Positions 12,667-21,720 of a DNA stretch of 64,000 nt are shown piece after piece. The notes beneath the pieces are model-generated. The model was not told the DNA's origin. It searched no databases and was given only the letters and a program-made list of their open reading frames with translations. The position numbers were made by a program, and so were the translations under genes. Position 1 is the first letter of the stretch. Each line of letters opens with the position of its first letter. Origin of the DNA: Zhihengliuella sp. (GTDB lineage: Bacteria > Actinomycetota > Actinomycetes > Actinomycetales > Micrococcaceae); the NCBI RefSeq assembly GCF_031178195.1, contig NZ_JAPSJL010000001.1, forward strand, positions 1 through 64,000, given 5' to 3'.

Positions 12667-13347
12667 TCAGGCCTCGAACTTGTAGCCCAGCCCGCGCACC
12701 GTCACCAGGTGCTGCGGGTTGGACGGATCCGGCTCGATCTTCGAGCGCAGGCGCTTCACGTGCACGTCGAGCGTCTTCGTGTCGCCCACGTAGTCCGAGC
12801 CCCAGACGCGGTCGATCAGCTGCCCGCGGGTGAGCACCCGCCCGGCGTTCCGCAGGAGCATCTCCAGCAGCTCGAACTCCTTCAGCGGGAACGGCAGGGG
12901 CTCCCCGCCCACGCTGACCACGTGGCGCTCCACGTCCATCCGCACGGGCCCGGCCTGCAGGGTCGCCGTGACCAGCTCCTCGGGCTCGGCCCGCCGGCGC
13001 AGCACGGCGCGGACGCGGGCCACGAGCTCCCGGGAGGAGTACGGCTTGGTGACATAGTCGTCGGCGCCGAGCTCCAGCCCCACGACCTTGTCGATCTCGG
13101 AGTCCTTGGCCGTGAGCATGATGACCGGGACGTTGGAGCGCTGACGCAGCTGCCGGCACACCTCCGTGCCGGACTGCCCTGGCAGCATGAGATCGAGCAG
13201 CACCAGATCGGCGCCGGCCCGGTCGAACTCCGTCACCGCGTCCAGCCCGTTGTCCACGACCTCGACCTCGAAGCCCTCCTTGTCGAGCAGGTAGGCCAAC
13301 GGGTCGCTCAACGATTCCTCGTCCTCGACCACCAGAATCCGCGTCAT
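12667..13347 (-). CDS. regX3: Response regulator RegX3 (OmpR/PhoB family)
   Basis: A 226-aa DNA-binding response regulator. The receiver domain (1-120) has the acidic pocket in VVEDEE, phospho-Asp in LLDLMLPG, and conserved Thr and Lys in MLTAKD and VTKPYS. A winged-helix output domain (about 130-226) ends in VTVRGLGYKFEA. An AGGAGGAG sequence lies upstream of the ATG. It sits 11 bp after senX3 and next to phoU, the standard arrangement of the actinobacterial phosphate-starvation system. Confidence 0.95.
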   Translation of the reverse strand: MTRILVVEDEESLSDPLAYLLDKEGFEVEVVDNGLDAVTEFDRAGADLVLLDLMLPGQSGTEVCRQLRQRSNVPVIMLTAKDSEIDKVVGLELGADDYVTKPYSSRELVARVRAVLRRRAEPEELVTATLQAGPVRMDVERHVVSVGGEPLPFPLKEFELLEMLLRNAGRVLTRGQLIDRVWGSDYVGDTKTLDVHVKRLRSKIEPDPSNPQHLVTVRGLGYKFEA

Positions 13348-13358
13348 CAGTTCTCCTC

Positions 13359-14543
13359 CTAGTGCGTCGCGCGCGAACCGCGCGGTTCGTCTACGGACGG
13401 CGGGGCCTCCGCCGTCGTGCCTTCCTCGAAGACCGGCAGCCGCACCGTGAACGTCGACCCCTGGCCGGGCTGGGACCAGACGGTCACCTCGCCGCCGTGG
13501 TTGGACATCACGTGCTTGACGATGCTCAGACCGAGCCCCGTGCCGCCGGTCTGGCGGGACCGGGCCGCGTCGACCCGGTAGAAGCGTTCGAAGATCCGTT
13601 CCTGGTCGTCGGCGCTGATGCCGGGGCCCTGATCCGTCACGGACACCTCGACGATGTCGTCGCGCACCCGGACGCCGACGCCGACCGTCGTGTTCTCCGG
13701 CGAGTAGCGGATGGCGTTGTCCACCAGGTTGCGGAACGCGGTCATCAGCAGATCCGGGTCGCCGTGGACGACGGCGTCCCGGGCACCCCCGACCTTGACG
13801 ACGATATTCTTTCCCTCTGCGGTGAGCTTGTTGCGGTCCACCGCCTCGGCGATGGTCTGCGCGACGTCGACGGGCCGGCCGCGGAGCACCACGTCGGTGC
13901 CCTGCAGGCGGGAGAGCTCGATGATGTCCTGGACGAGCGCGGAGAGGCGGTGCGTCTCCTTGTGCAGGCGGCCGGCGAAGCGCTTGGTCGCGACCTCGTC
14001 GCCGGCGGCGTCCTCGATGGCCTCGGCCAGGAGCGAGACGGCCCCGACGGGCGTCTTCAGCTCGTGGGAGACGTTGGCGACGAAGTCGTTCCGGATCGCC
14101 TCGGTGCGGGTGATCTCGGTGCGGTCGTCGGCCAGGAGCAGGATGTACCGCTCCGCGAGCGGGGCCACGCGCACGTGGACGACGATCCCGCCCTGGCCCA
14201 GCGGGCCGCGCGGAAGCTCGAACTGGCGCTCCTCGATGACACCGTCGGTCCGCACCCGGGCGGCCAGATCCAGCAGCTCCTGGTGCACCACGGTGTGCCC
14301 GCGGACCAGGCCGTACGCGTAGGCGGCCGGATTGGCCCGGACGACGCCGTTGACCTCGTCGATGACCACGAACGCGCGCCCGACGATGGAGAGGATCTCG
14401 GCGGTCCCCTCCGGCAGCGTCGGCTCCAGGACCTCGGGCACGGCGTCCCGGCGGCGCTGGCTGATGTGGAAGGCCAGCAGCCCGCCCACGCCGAGAAGCA
14501 GGCCCGTCAGGCCCGCCAGCACCAGGAGAAGGGAATCCATCAC
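13359..14543 (-). CDS. senX3: Sensor histidine kinase SenX3
   Basis: A 394-aa membrane sensor kinase that phosphorylates RegX3 when phosphate is scarce. The N-terminus has a hydrophobic stretch that could form one or two membrane passes (about 4-27). A PAS-like domain (45-150) follows, then HisKA with the phospho-acceptor in FVANVSHELKTP and a HATPase domain (N box LVDNAIRYS, G boxes DQGPGIS and TGLGLSIVK). The start is GTG with an ATG as the very next codon, so it may begin at 14540. It is divergent from phoU, with a PHO-box-like repeat between them. Confidence 0.94.
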   Translation of the reverse strand: MMDSLLLVLAGLTGLLLGVGGLLAFHISQRRRDAVPEVLEPTLPEGTAEILSIVGRAFVVIDEVNGVVRANPAAYAYGLVRGHTVVHQELLDLAARVRTDGVIEERQFELPRGPLGQGGIVVHVRVAPLAERYILLLADDRTEITRTEAIRNDFVANVSHELKTPVGAVSLLAEAIEDAAGDEVATKRFAGRLHKETHRLSALVQDIIELSRLQGTDVVLRGRPVDVAQTIAEAVDRNKLTAEGKNIVVKVGGARDAVVHGDPDLLMTAFRNLVDNAIRYSPENTTVGVGVRVRDDIVEVSVTDQGPGISADDQERIFERFYRVDAARSRQTGGTGLGLSIVKHVMSNHGGEVTVWSQPGQGSTFTVRLPVFEEGTTAEAPPSVDEPRGSRATH

Positions 14544-14603
14544 TGCACCAGCTTAGGCCGGGCCGGACGGCGGTTCCCGCCATCGCGGGCACCGCGGCCC
14601 CCG

Positions 14604-14621
14604 GTTCACCCAACGTTCACT
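14604..14621 (+). promoter_or_regulatory. PHO-box-like RegX3/PhoP site before phoU
   Basis: GTTCACCCAACGTTCACT: two GTTCAC half-sites in direct repeat with an 11-bp period, the pattern known for actinobacterial PhoP/RegX3 boxes. It lies in the 181-bp gap between divergent senX3 and phoU. TAGTGT at 14647-14652 could be the phoU -10. Control of phoU, and perhaps autoregulation of senX3-regX3, is inferred. Confidence 0.75.
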
Positions 14622-14724
14622 TGCCCCGCCCGGACGGTTTACTTAGTAGTGTCAGTGTGATCAATTGAGCCAGACCGCCTCTCGCAGGTTTCAGGACGCC
14701 AGGTTCTGATGAAAGGACCCCTTA

Positions 14725-15387
14725 ATGCGCAAAGTCTTCCAGGCCGAACTCCAGACCATCGGCGAGGAACTGATCAATCTGTCCAAGCTGGTCGCCGAGG
14801 CGATGGAGCGGGCCTACGAGTCATTCGCCCAGGCCGACACGCAGCTGGCGCAGGAGGTCATCGCCGCCGACGCTCGAATCGACTTCCTGCAGAACAAGCT
14901 CGACGAGCATGCGATCGACGTCCTCGCACTCCAGGGCCCGGTCGCCTCGGACCTGCGCATGATCGTCGGCTCGCTGCGCATGAGCGCCTCGCTGGAGCGC
15001 ATGGGCGACCTGGCCCGGCACATCGCGCAGCTGACCCGCCTGCGGTTCCCGAACCAGGTGGCCCCCGAGTCGGTGCAGCCGACGTTCGCCGAGATGGCCC
15101 GCCTGAACATCGAGATCGCCATGAAGGTCGGCGAGCTCCTGGACACCCGCGACCTCGCCATCGCCGCGGAGATCATCGGGCTGAACAAGGAGATCGACGA
15201 CCTGCACGCCTCCGTCTTCAAGGCGATCGCCAGCGAGGACTGGAACGAGTCGGCGCCGACGACCACGGACGTGACGCTGGCCAGCCGCTACATGGAGCGC
15301 TTCGGCGACCACGGCGTCTCCGTGGCCCGCAAGGTCAACTACCTCGTCACGGGCGAGTGGGAGCCGAACCTCAACGACTCCGTCTGA
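14725..15387 (+). CDS. phoU: Phosphate signalling protein PhoU
   Basis: PhoU (220 aa) is a cytoplasmic three-helix-repeat protein that links the Pst transporter to the SenX3-type kinase and damps the phosphate response. Two PhoU repeats are visible, each with metal-binding acidic motifs: ERMGDLARHIAQLT near residue 92 and ERFGDHGVSVARKV near residue 191. An AAGGA lies eight bases before the ATG. No pst genes are in the window. Confidence 0.95.
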   Translation: MRKVFQAELQTIGEELINLSKLVAEAMERAYESFAQADTQLAQEVIAADARIDFLQNKLDEHAIDVLALQGPVASDLRMIVGSLRMSASLERMGDLARHIAQLTRLRFPNQVAPESVQPTFAEMARLNIEIAMKVGELLDTRDLAIAAEIIGLNKEIDDLHASVFKAIASEDWNESAPTTTDVTLASRYMERFGDHGVSVARKVNYLVTGEWEPNLNDSV

Positions 15388-15451
15388 GACCGGTCGGCCC
15401 CGCCCGTGCCTGAGGCGGGGGCGCCGGGGGCCGCAGGGGCTCGACACGATG

Positions 15452-15490
15452 AAAGGGGAGGTCCCGGCATGGCGCCGGGACCTCCCCTTC
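15452..15490. terminator. Hairpin between phoU and gpmA
   Basis: Fifteen to sixteen perfect base pairs (15453-15468 with 15474-15489) in the convergent gap after phoU and gpmA. The stem is AAGGGGAGGTCCCGG and its complement. It can end transcription from both sides. Confidence 0.75.
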
Positions 15491-15529
15491 TCGTCTGCCG
15501 TCCGCCGGGACGCCGCGTGCGGGTCGTCG

Positions 15530-16276
15530 CTACTTGCGGCCCTGGCTCGCGACGGCCTTGATGGCGTCGGCCGCCGCGTCGGGGTCCAGGTACTTGCCGC
15601 CGGCGACGACCGGCGTGAAGTCCTCGTCCAGCTCGTAGACCAGCGGGATGCCCGTGGGGATGTTCAGCCCGGCGATCTCCTCGTCGGAGATCCCGTCCAG
15701 GTGCTTCACGAGCGCGCGCAGGGAGTTGCCGTGCGCGGTGACCAGAACGGTCTTCCCGGCGACCAGGTCAGCCTTGATGTCCGACTCCCAGTACGGCAGC
15801 ATCCGCTCCAGGACGTCCTTGAGGCACTCGGTGCGCGGGGCGTCGTCGCCGAGATCCGCATAGCGGGGGTCCCCGATCTGGGAGAACTCCGAGGAGTCGT
15901 CCAGGGGCGGCGGCGGGGTGTCGTAGGAGCGGCGCCACTCCATGAACTTCTCCTCGCCGTACTCCTCCAACGTCTCCGCCTTGTTCTTGCCCTGCAGGGC
16001 ACCGTAGTGGCGCTCGTTCAGCCGCCAGTTGCGCCGGACCGGGATCCAGAGGAGGTCGGCCGCCTCGAGGGCCAGGTTCGCCGTCGTGATCGCCCGCTTG
16101 AGCAGCGAGGTGTGCAGCACGTCGGGACGCAGGCCCTCCTCGGTCAGGAGCTCGCCGCCGCGCTTGGCCTCGGCGCGGCCCTGCTCGGTCAGGTCGACGT
16201 CCACCCAACCGGTGAACAGGTTCTTCTCGTTCCAGTCGCTCTGCCCGTGACGGAGCAGGATCAGGGTGTAAGTCAT
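15530..16276 (-). CDS. gpmA: 2,3-bisphosphoglycerate-dependent phosphoglycerate mutase
   Basis: GpmA (248 aa) interconverts 3- and 2-phosphoglycerate in glycolysis and gluconeogenesis through a phosphohistidine. The catalytic motif [10 protein letters not shown] is at the N-terminus, [10 protein letters not shown] in the middle and [10 protein letters not shown] near residue 185. Length matches the dimeric or tetrameric bacterial enzyme. The upstream 163-bp gap to the next gene shows no clear feature besides GC-rich inverted segments. Confidence 0.96.
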   Translation of the reverse strand: MTYTLILLRHGQSDWNEKNLFTGWVDVDLTEQGRAEAKRGGELLTEEGLRPDVLHTSLLKRAITTANLALEAADLLWIPVRRNWRLNERHYGALQGKNKAETLEEYGEEKFMEWRRSYDTPPPPLDDSSEFSQIGDPRYADLGDDAPRTECLKDVLERMLPYWESDIKADLVAGKTVLVTAHGNSLRALVKHLDGISDEEIAGLNIPTGIPLVYELDEDFTPVVAGGKYLDPDAAADAIKAVASQGRK

Positions 16277-16439
16277 GGATTCATCCTACAGAGAGGCCGC
16301 CGCCGGGCCTCGGCCGCGGCCTCGCCGGCGGTAACGTTCCGGGTAACTTTCCCGCGGGCGCCGTCGGATCCCGACGGCCCCGGCGGCGCCCCGTCTCGTG
16401 CGGCCGGGCACGGGCCGCGGGACGCGGCGCCGGCAGGCC

Positions 16440-16739
16440 TCAGTAGCTGTAGCCGCCGCGGCCCGAGACGGCCGGGCGCACGTCCGCGAGGTACACCGCG
16501 GCCACGCAGGCGGCGATGAGCTGGAGCAGCCCGGCGCTCCCGCCGTAGACACTCAGCAGGCAGAACAGGGTGGAGCCGGCGGTCAGCGCCAGCCAGAACC
16601 CCTTGGTGCGCTTGCCCTCCCGGGCGAAGTTCGCCGCCGGGCGGCGCACCGCGTCCAGGAACGCCCAGACGGCGAGGACGAGTGCGACGACGCCCAGCGC
16701 CAGGAAGAGATAGTGCTCGATCGCGTATGCCAGACCCAT
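16440..16739 (-). CDS. DUF2516-family membrane protein
   Basis: A 99-aa integral membrane protein of unknown function. Three hydrophobic helices are visible (about 10-31, 46-65 and 67-86), separated by a basic loop (FAREGKRTKGFW). The pattern fits the actinobacterial DUF2516 family. It starts nine bases after the stop of the PLP enzyme and is probably co-transcribed with it. Confidence 0.8.
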   Translation of the reverse strand: MGLAYAIEHYLFLALGVVALVLAVWAFLDAVRRPAANFAREGKRTKGFWLALTAGSTLFCLLSVYGGSAGLLQLIAACVAAVYLADVRPAVSGRGGYSY

Positions 16740-16748
16740 GCTGACAGT

Positions 16749-18035
16749 CTAGGCGTGCGGCCCGGCCGCATGGTCGAGGGCACGCGCCAGATCCGCCCAG
16801 AGATCCTCGGCGTTCTCGATCCCCACGCTGAGCCGGATGAGGTTCTCCGGGACGCTCGGCGCCTCCCCGGGGTGCCGGCGGCGCCGCTCCGCAAGCGATT
16901 CGACGCCGCCGAGGCTCGTGGCCGGGGTCCACAGCTCCAGCGCCGCCACGACGGCGTCGGCCGCCGCCCGGCCGCGCGCTGCGCCGCCGTCCCCACCGCC
17001 GTCGTGCGCGGGGCCCGCGCCGGGGGCGACGGTGAGGGAGACGACCGAGCCGAAGCCGTCCATCTGCGCGGCGGCACGCGTGTGGCCCGGGTCCGAGGGC
17101 AGCCCCGGGTACCGGACGGACTCCACCGCCGGGTGAGCGGCGAGGCGCTCGGCGAGCAGCTGGGCGGTCGCCTGCGAGCGCTCGAGGCGCACGGCGAGCG
17201 TGCGCATCCCACGCAGCGTCAGCCAGGTCTCGAACGGGCCGGCGATCGCGCCGTGCAGGGTCCGGTAGGCCAGGAGCCGCTCGCGCAGCGGCGCCGACGA
17301 CGTGACGACGGCCCCGAGGATCACGTCCGAGTGGCCGCCGAGGTACTTGGTGGCCGAGTGGACGACGACGTCGGCGCCGGCCTCCAGCGGGCGCTGGAGC
17401 AGCGGGGTGGAGAAGGTGTTGTCGACGACGGTCAGGACTCCGCGCTCGCGCGCCGCGGCGAGGAGCGCCGGCAGGTCGGCGACCTCGAGCATGGGGTTGG
17501 TGGGGCTCTCGGCCCACAGCAGGACGGACGGCCCGTCCTCCGCGGCGGCGCGCGGGGTGGCGGCCGACGCGGTGTCCAGGGCGGCGATGACGGCCTCGGT
17601 GTCCGCGATGTCCACGTGCACCGCGCGCAGACCGGTCCGCCGCGTCAGGTCCCCGACGAGGGCGAGGCTGCCGTTGTAGCTGTGACGCGGCAGGACGACG
17701 GTCCCCCCGGCCGGCAGCAGCGACATGGCCGCGGCGATGGCCGCCATCCCGGAGCCGAAGGCGAGGGCGGGCAGCTCGGCGCGCTCGAGCTCCGCCAGCG
17801 TGGCCTCGAAGGGGTCCCAGGTGGGATTGGTGAAGCGGGCGTAGCCCCGCTCGCCGGCGTCGGGCAGGCCGGCGCCGCGGAAGGTGGAGGAGAGCACGAT
17901 CGGCGGGTTGACCGGCTCGTCGGTCTCGTGCGGCGGGCGCCCCGACGCCACGACGACGCTGTCGGGCGCCAGAGCGCCACGGCGGGTGTGCGTGGAGTCC
18001 TGCCCGATGCCCTGCTCTGCGGTGCCTTCGCTCAT
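16749..18035 (-). CDS. Trans-sulfuration PLP-dependent enzyme (cystathionine gamma-synthase/lyase type)
   Basis: A 428-aa Cys/Met metabolism aminotransferase-fold enzyme. The PLP lysine lies in SATKYLGGHSD, the phosphate-binding region is AFGSGMAAIAA, and the substrate Arg region is LIRLSVGIE. These support a cystathionine gamma-synthase, gamma-lyase or related role in methionine/cysteine interconversion. The exact activity cannot be told from motifs. A low-complexity Gly/Ala insertion (GAGPAHDGGGDGGAARG) lies near residue 345. The ATG at 18035 is divergent from tmk. Confidence 0.88.
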   Translation of the reverse strand: MSEGTAEQGIGQDSTHTRRGALAPDSVVVASGRPPHETDEPVNPPIVLSSTFRGAGLPDAGERGYARFTNPTWDPFEATLAELERAELPALAFGSGMAAIAAAMSLLPAGGTVVLPRHSYNGSLALVGDLTRRTGLRAVHVDIADTEAVIAALDTASAATPRAAAEDGPSVLLWAESPTNPMLEVADLPALLAAARERGVLTVVDNTFSTPLLQRPLEAGADVVVHSATKYLGGHSDVILGAVVTSSAPLRERLLAYRTLHGAIAGPFETWLTLRGMRTLAVRLERSQATAQLLAERLAAHPAVESVRYPGLPSDPGHTRAAAQMDGFGSVVSLTVAPGAGPAHDGGGDGGAARGRAAADAVVAALELWTPATSLGGVESLAERRRRHPGEAPSVPENLIRLSVGIENAEDLWADLARALDHAAGPHA

Positions 18036-18105
18036 GGTGACGAGGGTAGGGCGCGGCGCTGTCCACGGGCCAGCCCGCGACCCTCGGCGACGGCATTGTT
18101 GCGGC

Positions 18106-18117
18106 TAGGCTGGTGGG
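18106..18117 (+). promoter_or_regulatory. Leaderless promoter -10 for tmk
   Basis: TAGGCT (18106-18111) ends six bases before the GTG start of tmk, so transcription should begin at or next to the start codon. The same TAGGCT-N6-GTG arrangement occurs at tadA. No ribosome-binding site is present. Confidence 0.6.
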
Positions 18118-18816
18118 GTGAGCCAGCAGCATGAGGACCCCCGCACGCCCGAGCCCTCGCCGTCGGCCCACCCCGGACCGGGCCTGTTCGTGGTGTTCGA
18201 GGGCGGCGACGGCGCCGGCAAGTCGACCCAGGCGGCCCGACTGGCCGAGGCGCTCGACGCCGCCGGCGAGACCGTCCTGCAGACCCGCGAGCCGGGCGGG
18301 ACGCCGATCGGAGAGAAGCTGCGCTCCCTCGTCCTCGACCACGGGCACGGGCCCGTGGACCCCCGCACCGAGGCGCTCCTCTTCGCCGCCGCGCGCGCCG
18401 CGCACGTGGAGCAGGTCATTCTCCCCGCCCTCGCCTCCGGGCAGGTGGTGGTCTGCGACCGCTACATCGACTCCTCCGTCGCCTACCAGGGCGTCGGACG
18501 CGGCCTCGGGGCCGAGGACGTCCTGGGCCTCAACCGCTGGGCCACGCAGGGCCTCCTCCCCCACCTGACCGTCCTGCTGGACGTGGCCGCCGAGGACGGG
18601 CGCCGCCGTCGCACCGTCCGCGACGCCGGCGGGGCCGACCGGCTCGAGGCCGAACCGGACGACTTCCACACGCGCAACCGCCGGGCCTTCCTCGACCTGG
18701 CCGCCGCCGACCCGGAACGGTACCTGGTGCTCGACGCCGGTCTGGGCGTCGACGAGCTCGCCGCGTCCGTGCTCGCGCGGGTGAGCGGGCTGCGCTCCGC
18801 CGGGGCGGGCGCATGA
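18118..18816 (+). CDS. tmk: Thymidylate kinase
   Basis: Tmk (232 aa) phosphorylates dTMP to dTDP for DNA synthesis. The P-loop FEGGDGAGKSTQ is near residue 28, the DR(Y/H) motif is VCDRYIDSSVAYQG, and TREPGGTPIGE contributes to dTMP binding. A Pro/Ser-rich N-terminal tail of about 20 residues precedes the domain. The GTG start appears leaderless. The stop overlaps the holB start (ATGA), giving the common tmk-holB pair. Confidence 0.95.
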   Translation: MSQQHEDPRTPEPSPSAHPGPGLFVVFEGGDGAGKSTQAARLAEALDAAGETVLQTREPGGTPIGEKLRSLVLDHGHGPVDPRTEALLFAAARAAHVEQVILPALASGQVVVCDRYIDSSVAYQGVGRGLGAEDVLGLNRWATQGLLPHLTVLLDVAAEDGRRRRTVRDAGGADRLEAEPDDFHTRNRRAFLDLAAADPERYLVLDAGLGVDELAASVLARVSGLRSAGAGA

Positions 18817-19952
18817 GCGTCTGGGACGAGCTGCCCGGGCAGGAGCAGGCCGTGGCGCAGTTGGAGCGCGCCGTCGCCGACGGCAGTCCGGCCCACGCCT
18901 GGCTGTTCACCGGCCCGCCCGGCTCCGGGCGGTCCAACGCGGCGCGGGCCTTCGCGGCCGCGCTGCAGTGCGAGCGGGGCACCGGGTGCGGTGCGTGCAA
19001 GCCGTGCCGGCTGGCCCTGGCCGGGGCCCATCCGGACGTCGCCATGGTGACCACCGAGAATGTGAACTACATGATCAGCGACGTGCGCGAGCTGATCACC
19101 AAGGCACAGGACCGCCCCTCCGGCGGGCGGTGGCGCGTGATCGTCATGGAGGACGCGGACCGCATGACCGAGCGGACCACCAACGTCCTGCTCAAGGCCA
19201 TCGAGGAACCGCCTCCGCACACGGTCTGGGTCCTCTGCGCCCCGAGCCCGGCGGACGTGCTCGTAACGATCCGCTCGCGCTGCCGCCCGCTGGGGCTGCG
19301 CGTGCCCAGCCGGGACGCCGTCGCCGAGCTGCTGATCCGCCGCGACGGCCTGACCCCGGAGCAGGCGGAGTTCGCGGCCCGGGTCAGCCAGTCGCACATC
19401 GGCGTGGCACGGCGGCTCGCGCAGTCCGAGGAGGCGCGGATGCGCCGGGACAAGACCGTCCGCCTGCCGCTGTACCTGCGCACCGTCGCCGACGCGGTCG
19501 CCGCGGCCGGGGAGATCGTGGAGATCTCCACCAAGGAGGCCACCAGCTCCGCCGAGGAGCGCGCCGCGACCGAGACCGCCGGGCTGCGCGAGCTGCTCGG
19601 GCTGGAGCCGGACGCGCAGATCCCGCCCCAGCTGCGGAGCCAGTTCAAGCAGGTGGAGGAGGCCACGAAGCGCCGCGCCCGGCGCGGCGTCACCGACTCT
19701 CTCGACCGCGCGCTCATCGATCTGACAACCGTCTACCGCGACGTGCTGGTCCTCCAGCTCGGCACCGGGACGGAGCTGGTCAACGACTACCTGTCCGAGC
19801 CGCTCCGCCAATTCGCCGCCCGGAGCTCCGCGACCGATACGCTGGCGAGGATCGACCTCATCGCCGAGGCACGACGGCGTATCACGGCCAACGTGACGCC
19901 GCTGCTGGCGATGGAGGCCATGATGGCCGGCCTCCTGCCGCGCCGCAGCTGA
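18813..19952 (+). CDS. holB: DNA polymerase III subunit delta'
   Basis: HolB (379 aa) is the delta' part of the clamp loader. An AAA+ domain covers about 1-200, with a zinc-module Cys cluster CERGTGCGACKPC near residue 52 and the sensor region NVLLKAIEEPP. The P-loop reads GPPGSGRSN, with Arg replacing the catalytic Lys, which agrees with delta' being a non-hydrolysing subunit. Clamp-loader lid and collar domains follow. The start overlaps the tmk stop. Confidence 0.93.
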   Translation: MSVWDELPGQEQAVAQLERAVADGSPAHAWLFTGPPGSGRSNAARAFAAALQCERGTGCGACKPCRLALAGAHPDVAMVTTENVNYMISDVRELITKAQDRPSGGRWRVIVMEDADRMTERTTNVLLKAIEEPPPHTVWVLCAPSPADVLVTIRSRCRPLGLRVPSRDAVAELLIRRDGLTPEQAEFAARVSQSHIGVARRLAQSEEARMRRDKTVRLPLYLRTVADAVAAAGEIVEISTKEATSSAEERAATETAGLRELLGLEPDAQIPPQLRSQFKQVEEATKRRARRGVTDSLDRALIDLTTVYRDVLVLQLGTGTELVNDYLSEPLRQFAARSSATDTLARIDLIAEARRRITANVTPLLAMEAMMAGLLPRRS

Positions 19953-20000
19953 CCGACGCACCCGCGCACCCCTCCCCTGCACCCAGGAGCCTCTCCCCGC

Positions 20001-21515
20001 ATGACCCGACGCACCGGCCTCCCCGCGCACCCCCACCACCGACCGGGCGCGCGCCGCGCCCGGTGGACCGGAGCGCTCGCAGCGGCCGCCGCCGTCGTGC
20101 TGGCCGCTGCCGGCTGCACGCCGCAGCCCGACGACGCCGGGCCGGAGCCGGCGGAGGTCCCGGCCGGGCTGGAGCGCTTCTACGCGCAGAACGCCGCCTG
20201 GGAGTCGTGCCAGGGCAATTTCGAGTGCGCGCGCGTCGAGGTGCCGCTGGACTACGCCGAGCCGGACGGGGAGACGATCGAGCTGGCGATGATCCGCAAG
20301 CGCGCGCCCATGCCCGAGGGGTCGCTGCTGGTGAATCCCGGCGGGCCGGGCGCCTCCGGAGTGCAGCTCGTGCGCAACACTGCGACCTCGACGTTCTCGA
20401 CTGAGCTGCGCGAGAACCTCCACCTCGTAGGCTTCGACCCGCGCGGGGTCGGCGAGTCCGCGCCGGTGGAGTGCCGCACCGACGAGCAGCTGGACCAGGG
20501 CCGGGCCGGGGAGCCGCTGTCGATCGCCGAGCTGGGGGCGCTGTGCGACGAGAAGAACGGCGAGATCCTCGCCCACGTGGACACGGACAGCGCCGCCCGC
20601 GACCTCGACATCCTGCGCGCCGTCAACGGGGACCAGGACCTGCGGTACCTCGGCTTCTCCTACGGCACCAAGCTCGGGGCCGCCTACGCCGACCTCTTCC
20701 CCGAGAACGTCGGGCGGATGGTGCTCGACGGGGCGATGGACCCCACGCTCGGGATCTCCGAGGTGACGTTGGCGCAGGCGGAGAACTTCCAGCAGGAGCT
20801 GCACGCGTTCGTGGAGTGGTGCGGGGCCGAGGGGTCCTGCCCGCTCAGCGGCGGGGTGCAGAACGGCCTGGACGAGCTGGACCAGATCATGGACCGGCTC
20901 GAGGAGGAGCCGATCCCGGTCGAGGACGGGCGCACGTTCACCGAGGAGGAGTTCGTCAACGCGCTCCTGCTGCCCATGTACGACGACGGCTGGCGTCAGT
21001 CCTTCAGCGAGGCCCTGAACGAGCTGCAGCGGGAGGGCACCGCGGAGTCGCTGATGTATCTCGCCGACGCCCGCTCCGGCCGGCTCGACGACGGCACGTA
21101 CGCCGACAACTCCTGGGACGCGTTCACGGCGATCAACTGCCTCGACTACCCGGAGCCGAGGGTCGACGGCGCCGCGCTGGACCGCGCGCTCGACGATGTC
21201 TCCCCCACGCTCGGGTGGTACCTGGGCGGGGACCTCTCCTGCAAGGACTGGCCGGCACCGGCGGTCGGGGACCTGGAGCCGGCGAAGCGGCTGACCGGGG
21301 ACGCGGAGGCCCTGGTCATCGGGACCACGGGCGACCCCGCGACCCCCTACGAGTGGGCTGAGTCGCTCGCGGAGCAGCTGGGGCCCAACGCGCACCTGGT
21401 CACGTACGAGGGACACGGGCACACCGCCTACGGCCGCAGCAACGACTGCATCACGCGGGCGGTCGACGACTTCCTGCTCGACGGCGAGGCCCCGGCGGAG
21501 GGACTCACCTGCTGA
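20001..21515 (+). CDS. Secreted alpha/beta hydrolase, tripeptidyl aminopeptidase (TAP) type
   Basis: A 504-aa lipoprotein peptidase. The signal sequence ends in the lipobox LAAAGC (Cys near 39), so the enzyme is anchored outside the membrane. The fold is S33-type: oxyanion region NPGGPGASG, nucleophile in GFSYGTKLG, Asp in IGTTGDPATPY and His in EGHGHTAYG. The C-terminal TAP-like domain contains paired Cys residues. Likely substrates are N-terminal peptides, by family analogy. It begins 48 bp after holB and may be read through from it. Confidence 0.88.
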   Translation: MTRRTGLPAHPHHRPGARRARWTGALAAAAAVVLAAAGCTPQPDDAGPEPAEVPAGLERFYAQNAAWESCQGNFECARVEVPLDYAEPDGETIELAMIRKRAPMPEGSLLVNPGGPGASGVQLVRNTATSTFSTELRENLHLVGFDPRGVGESAPVECRTDEQLDQGRAGEPLSIAELGALCDEKNGEILAHVDTDSAARDLDILRAVNGDQDLRYLGFSYGTKLGAAYADLFPENVGRMVLDGAMDPTLGISEVTLAQAENFQQELHAFVEWCGAEGSCPLSGGVQNGLDELDQIMDRLEEEPIPVEDGRTFTEEEFVNALLLPMYDDGWRQSFSEALNELQREGTAESLMYLADARSGRLDDGTYADNSWDAFTAINCLDYPEPRVDGAALDRALDDVSPTLGWYLGGDLSCKDWPAPAVGDLEPAKRLTGDAEALVIGTTGDPATPYEWAESLAEQLGPNAHLVTYEGHGHTAYGRSNDCITRAVDDFLLDGEAPAEGLTC

Positions 21516-21574
21516 GGCCGGACGGCTCGCCGTCGGGCCTCAGCCGACGCCGGGCCGGAGGGGCGGACCGCGTT

Positions 21575-21602
21575 TTGACCCGGCGCTGACCTGTCCTATA
21601 AA
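21575..21602 (+). promoter_or_regulatory. Promoter of tRNA-Thr
   Basis: TTGACC (21575-21580), a 16-base spacer and TATAAA (21597-21602) give a near-consensus promoter about 38 bases before the tRNA. Confidence 0.7.
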
Positions 21603-21639
21603 GTTGTCGCTCGTGGGAAATCCTCGGATCGCCCACGGT

Positions 21640-21712
21640 GCCTCCTTAGCTCAGTCGGTAGAGCGTTTCACTCGTAATGAAAAGGTCGCCAGTTCGATTC
21701 TGGCAGGGGGCT
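21640..21712 (+). tRNA. tRNA-Thr (anticodon CGU)
   Basis: A cloverleaf folds from the 7-bp acceptor GCCTCCT/AGGGGGC, the D-arm TTAGCTCAGTCGGTAGAG and the T-arm around GTTCGATTC. The anticodon loop CTCGTAA carries CGT at 21673-21675, reading ACG. The 3' CCA is not encoded. A strong terminator follows. Confidence 0.95.
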
Positions 21713-21720
21713 CAGCGCGT

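Noticed and set aside
16749-18035. Firm assignment as MetB
   Set aside because: Motifs do not separate cystathionine gamma-synthase from lyase or related enzymes, so only the family is given.
18915-18950. HolB P-loop Arg as an inactivating mutation
   Set aside because: Delta' subunits commonly have degenerate ATP sites; this is normal for the family.
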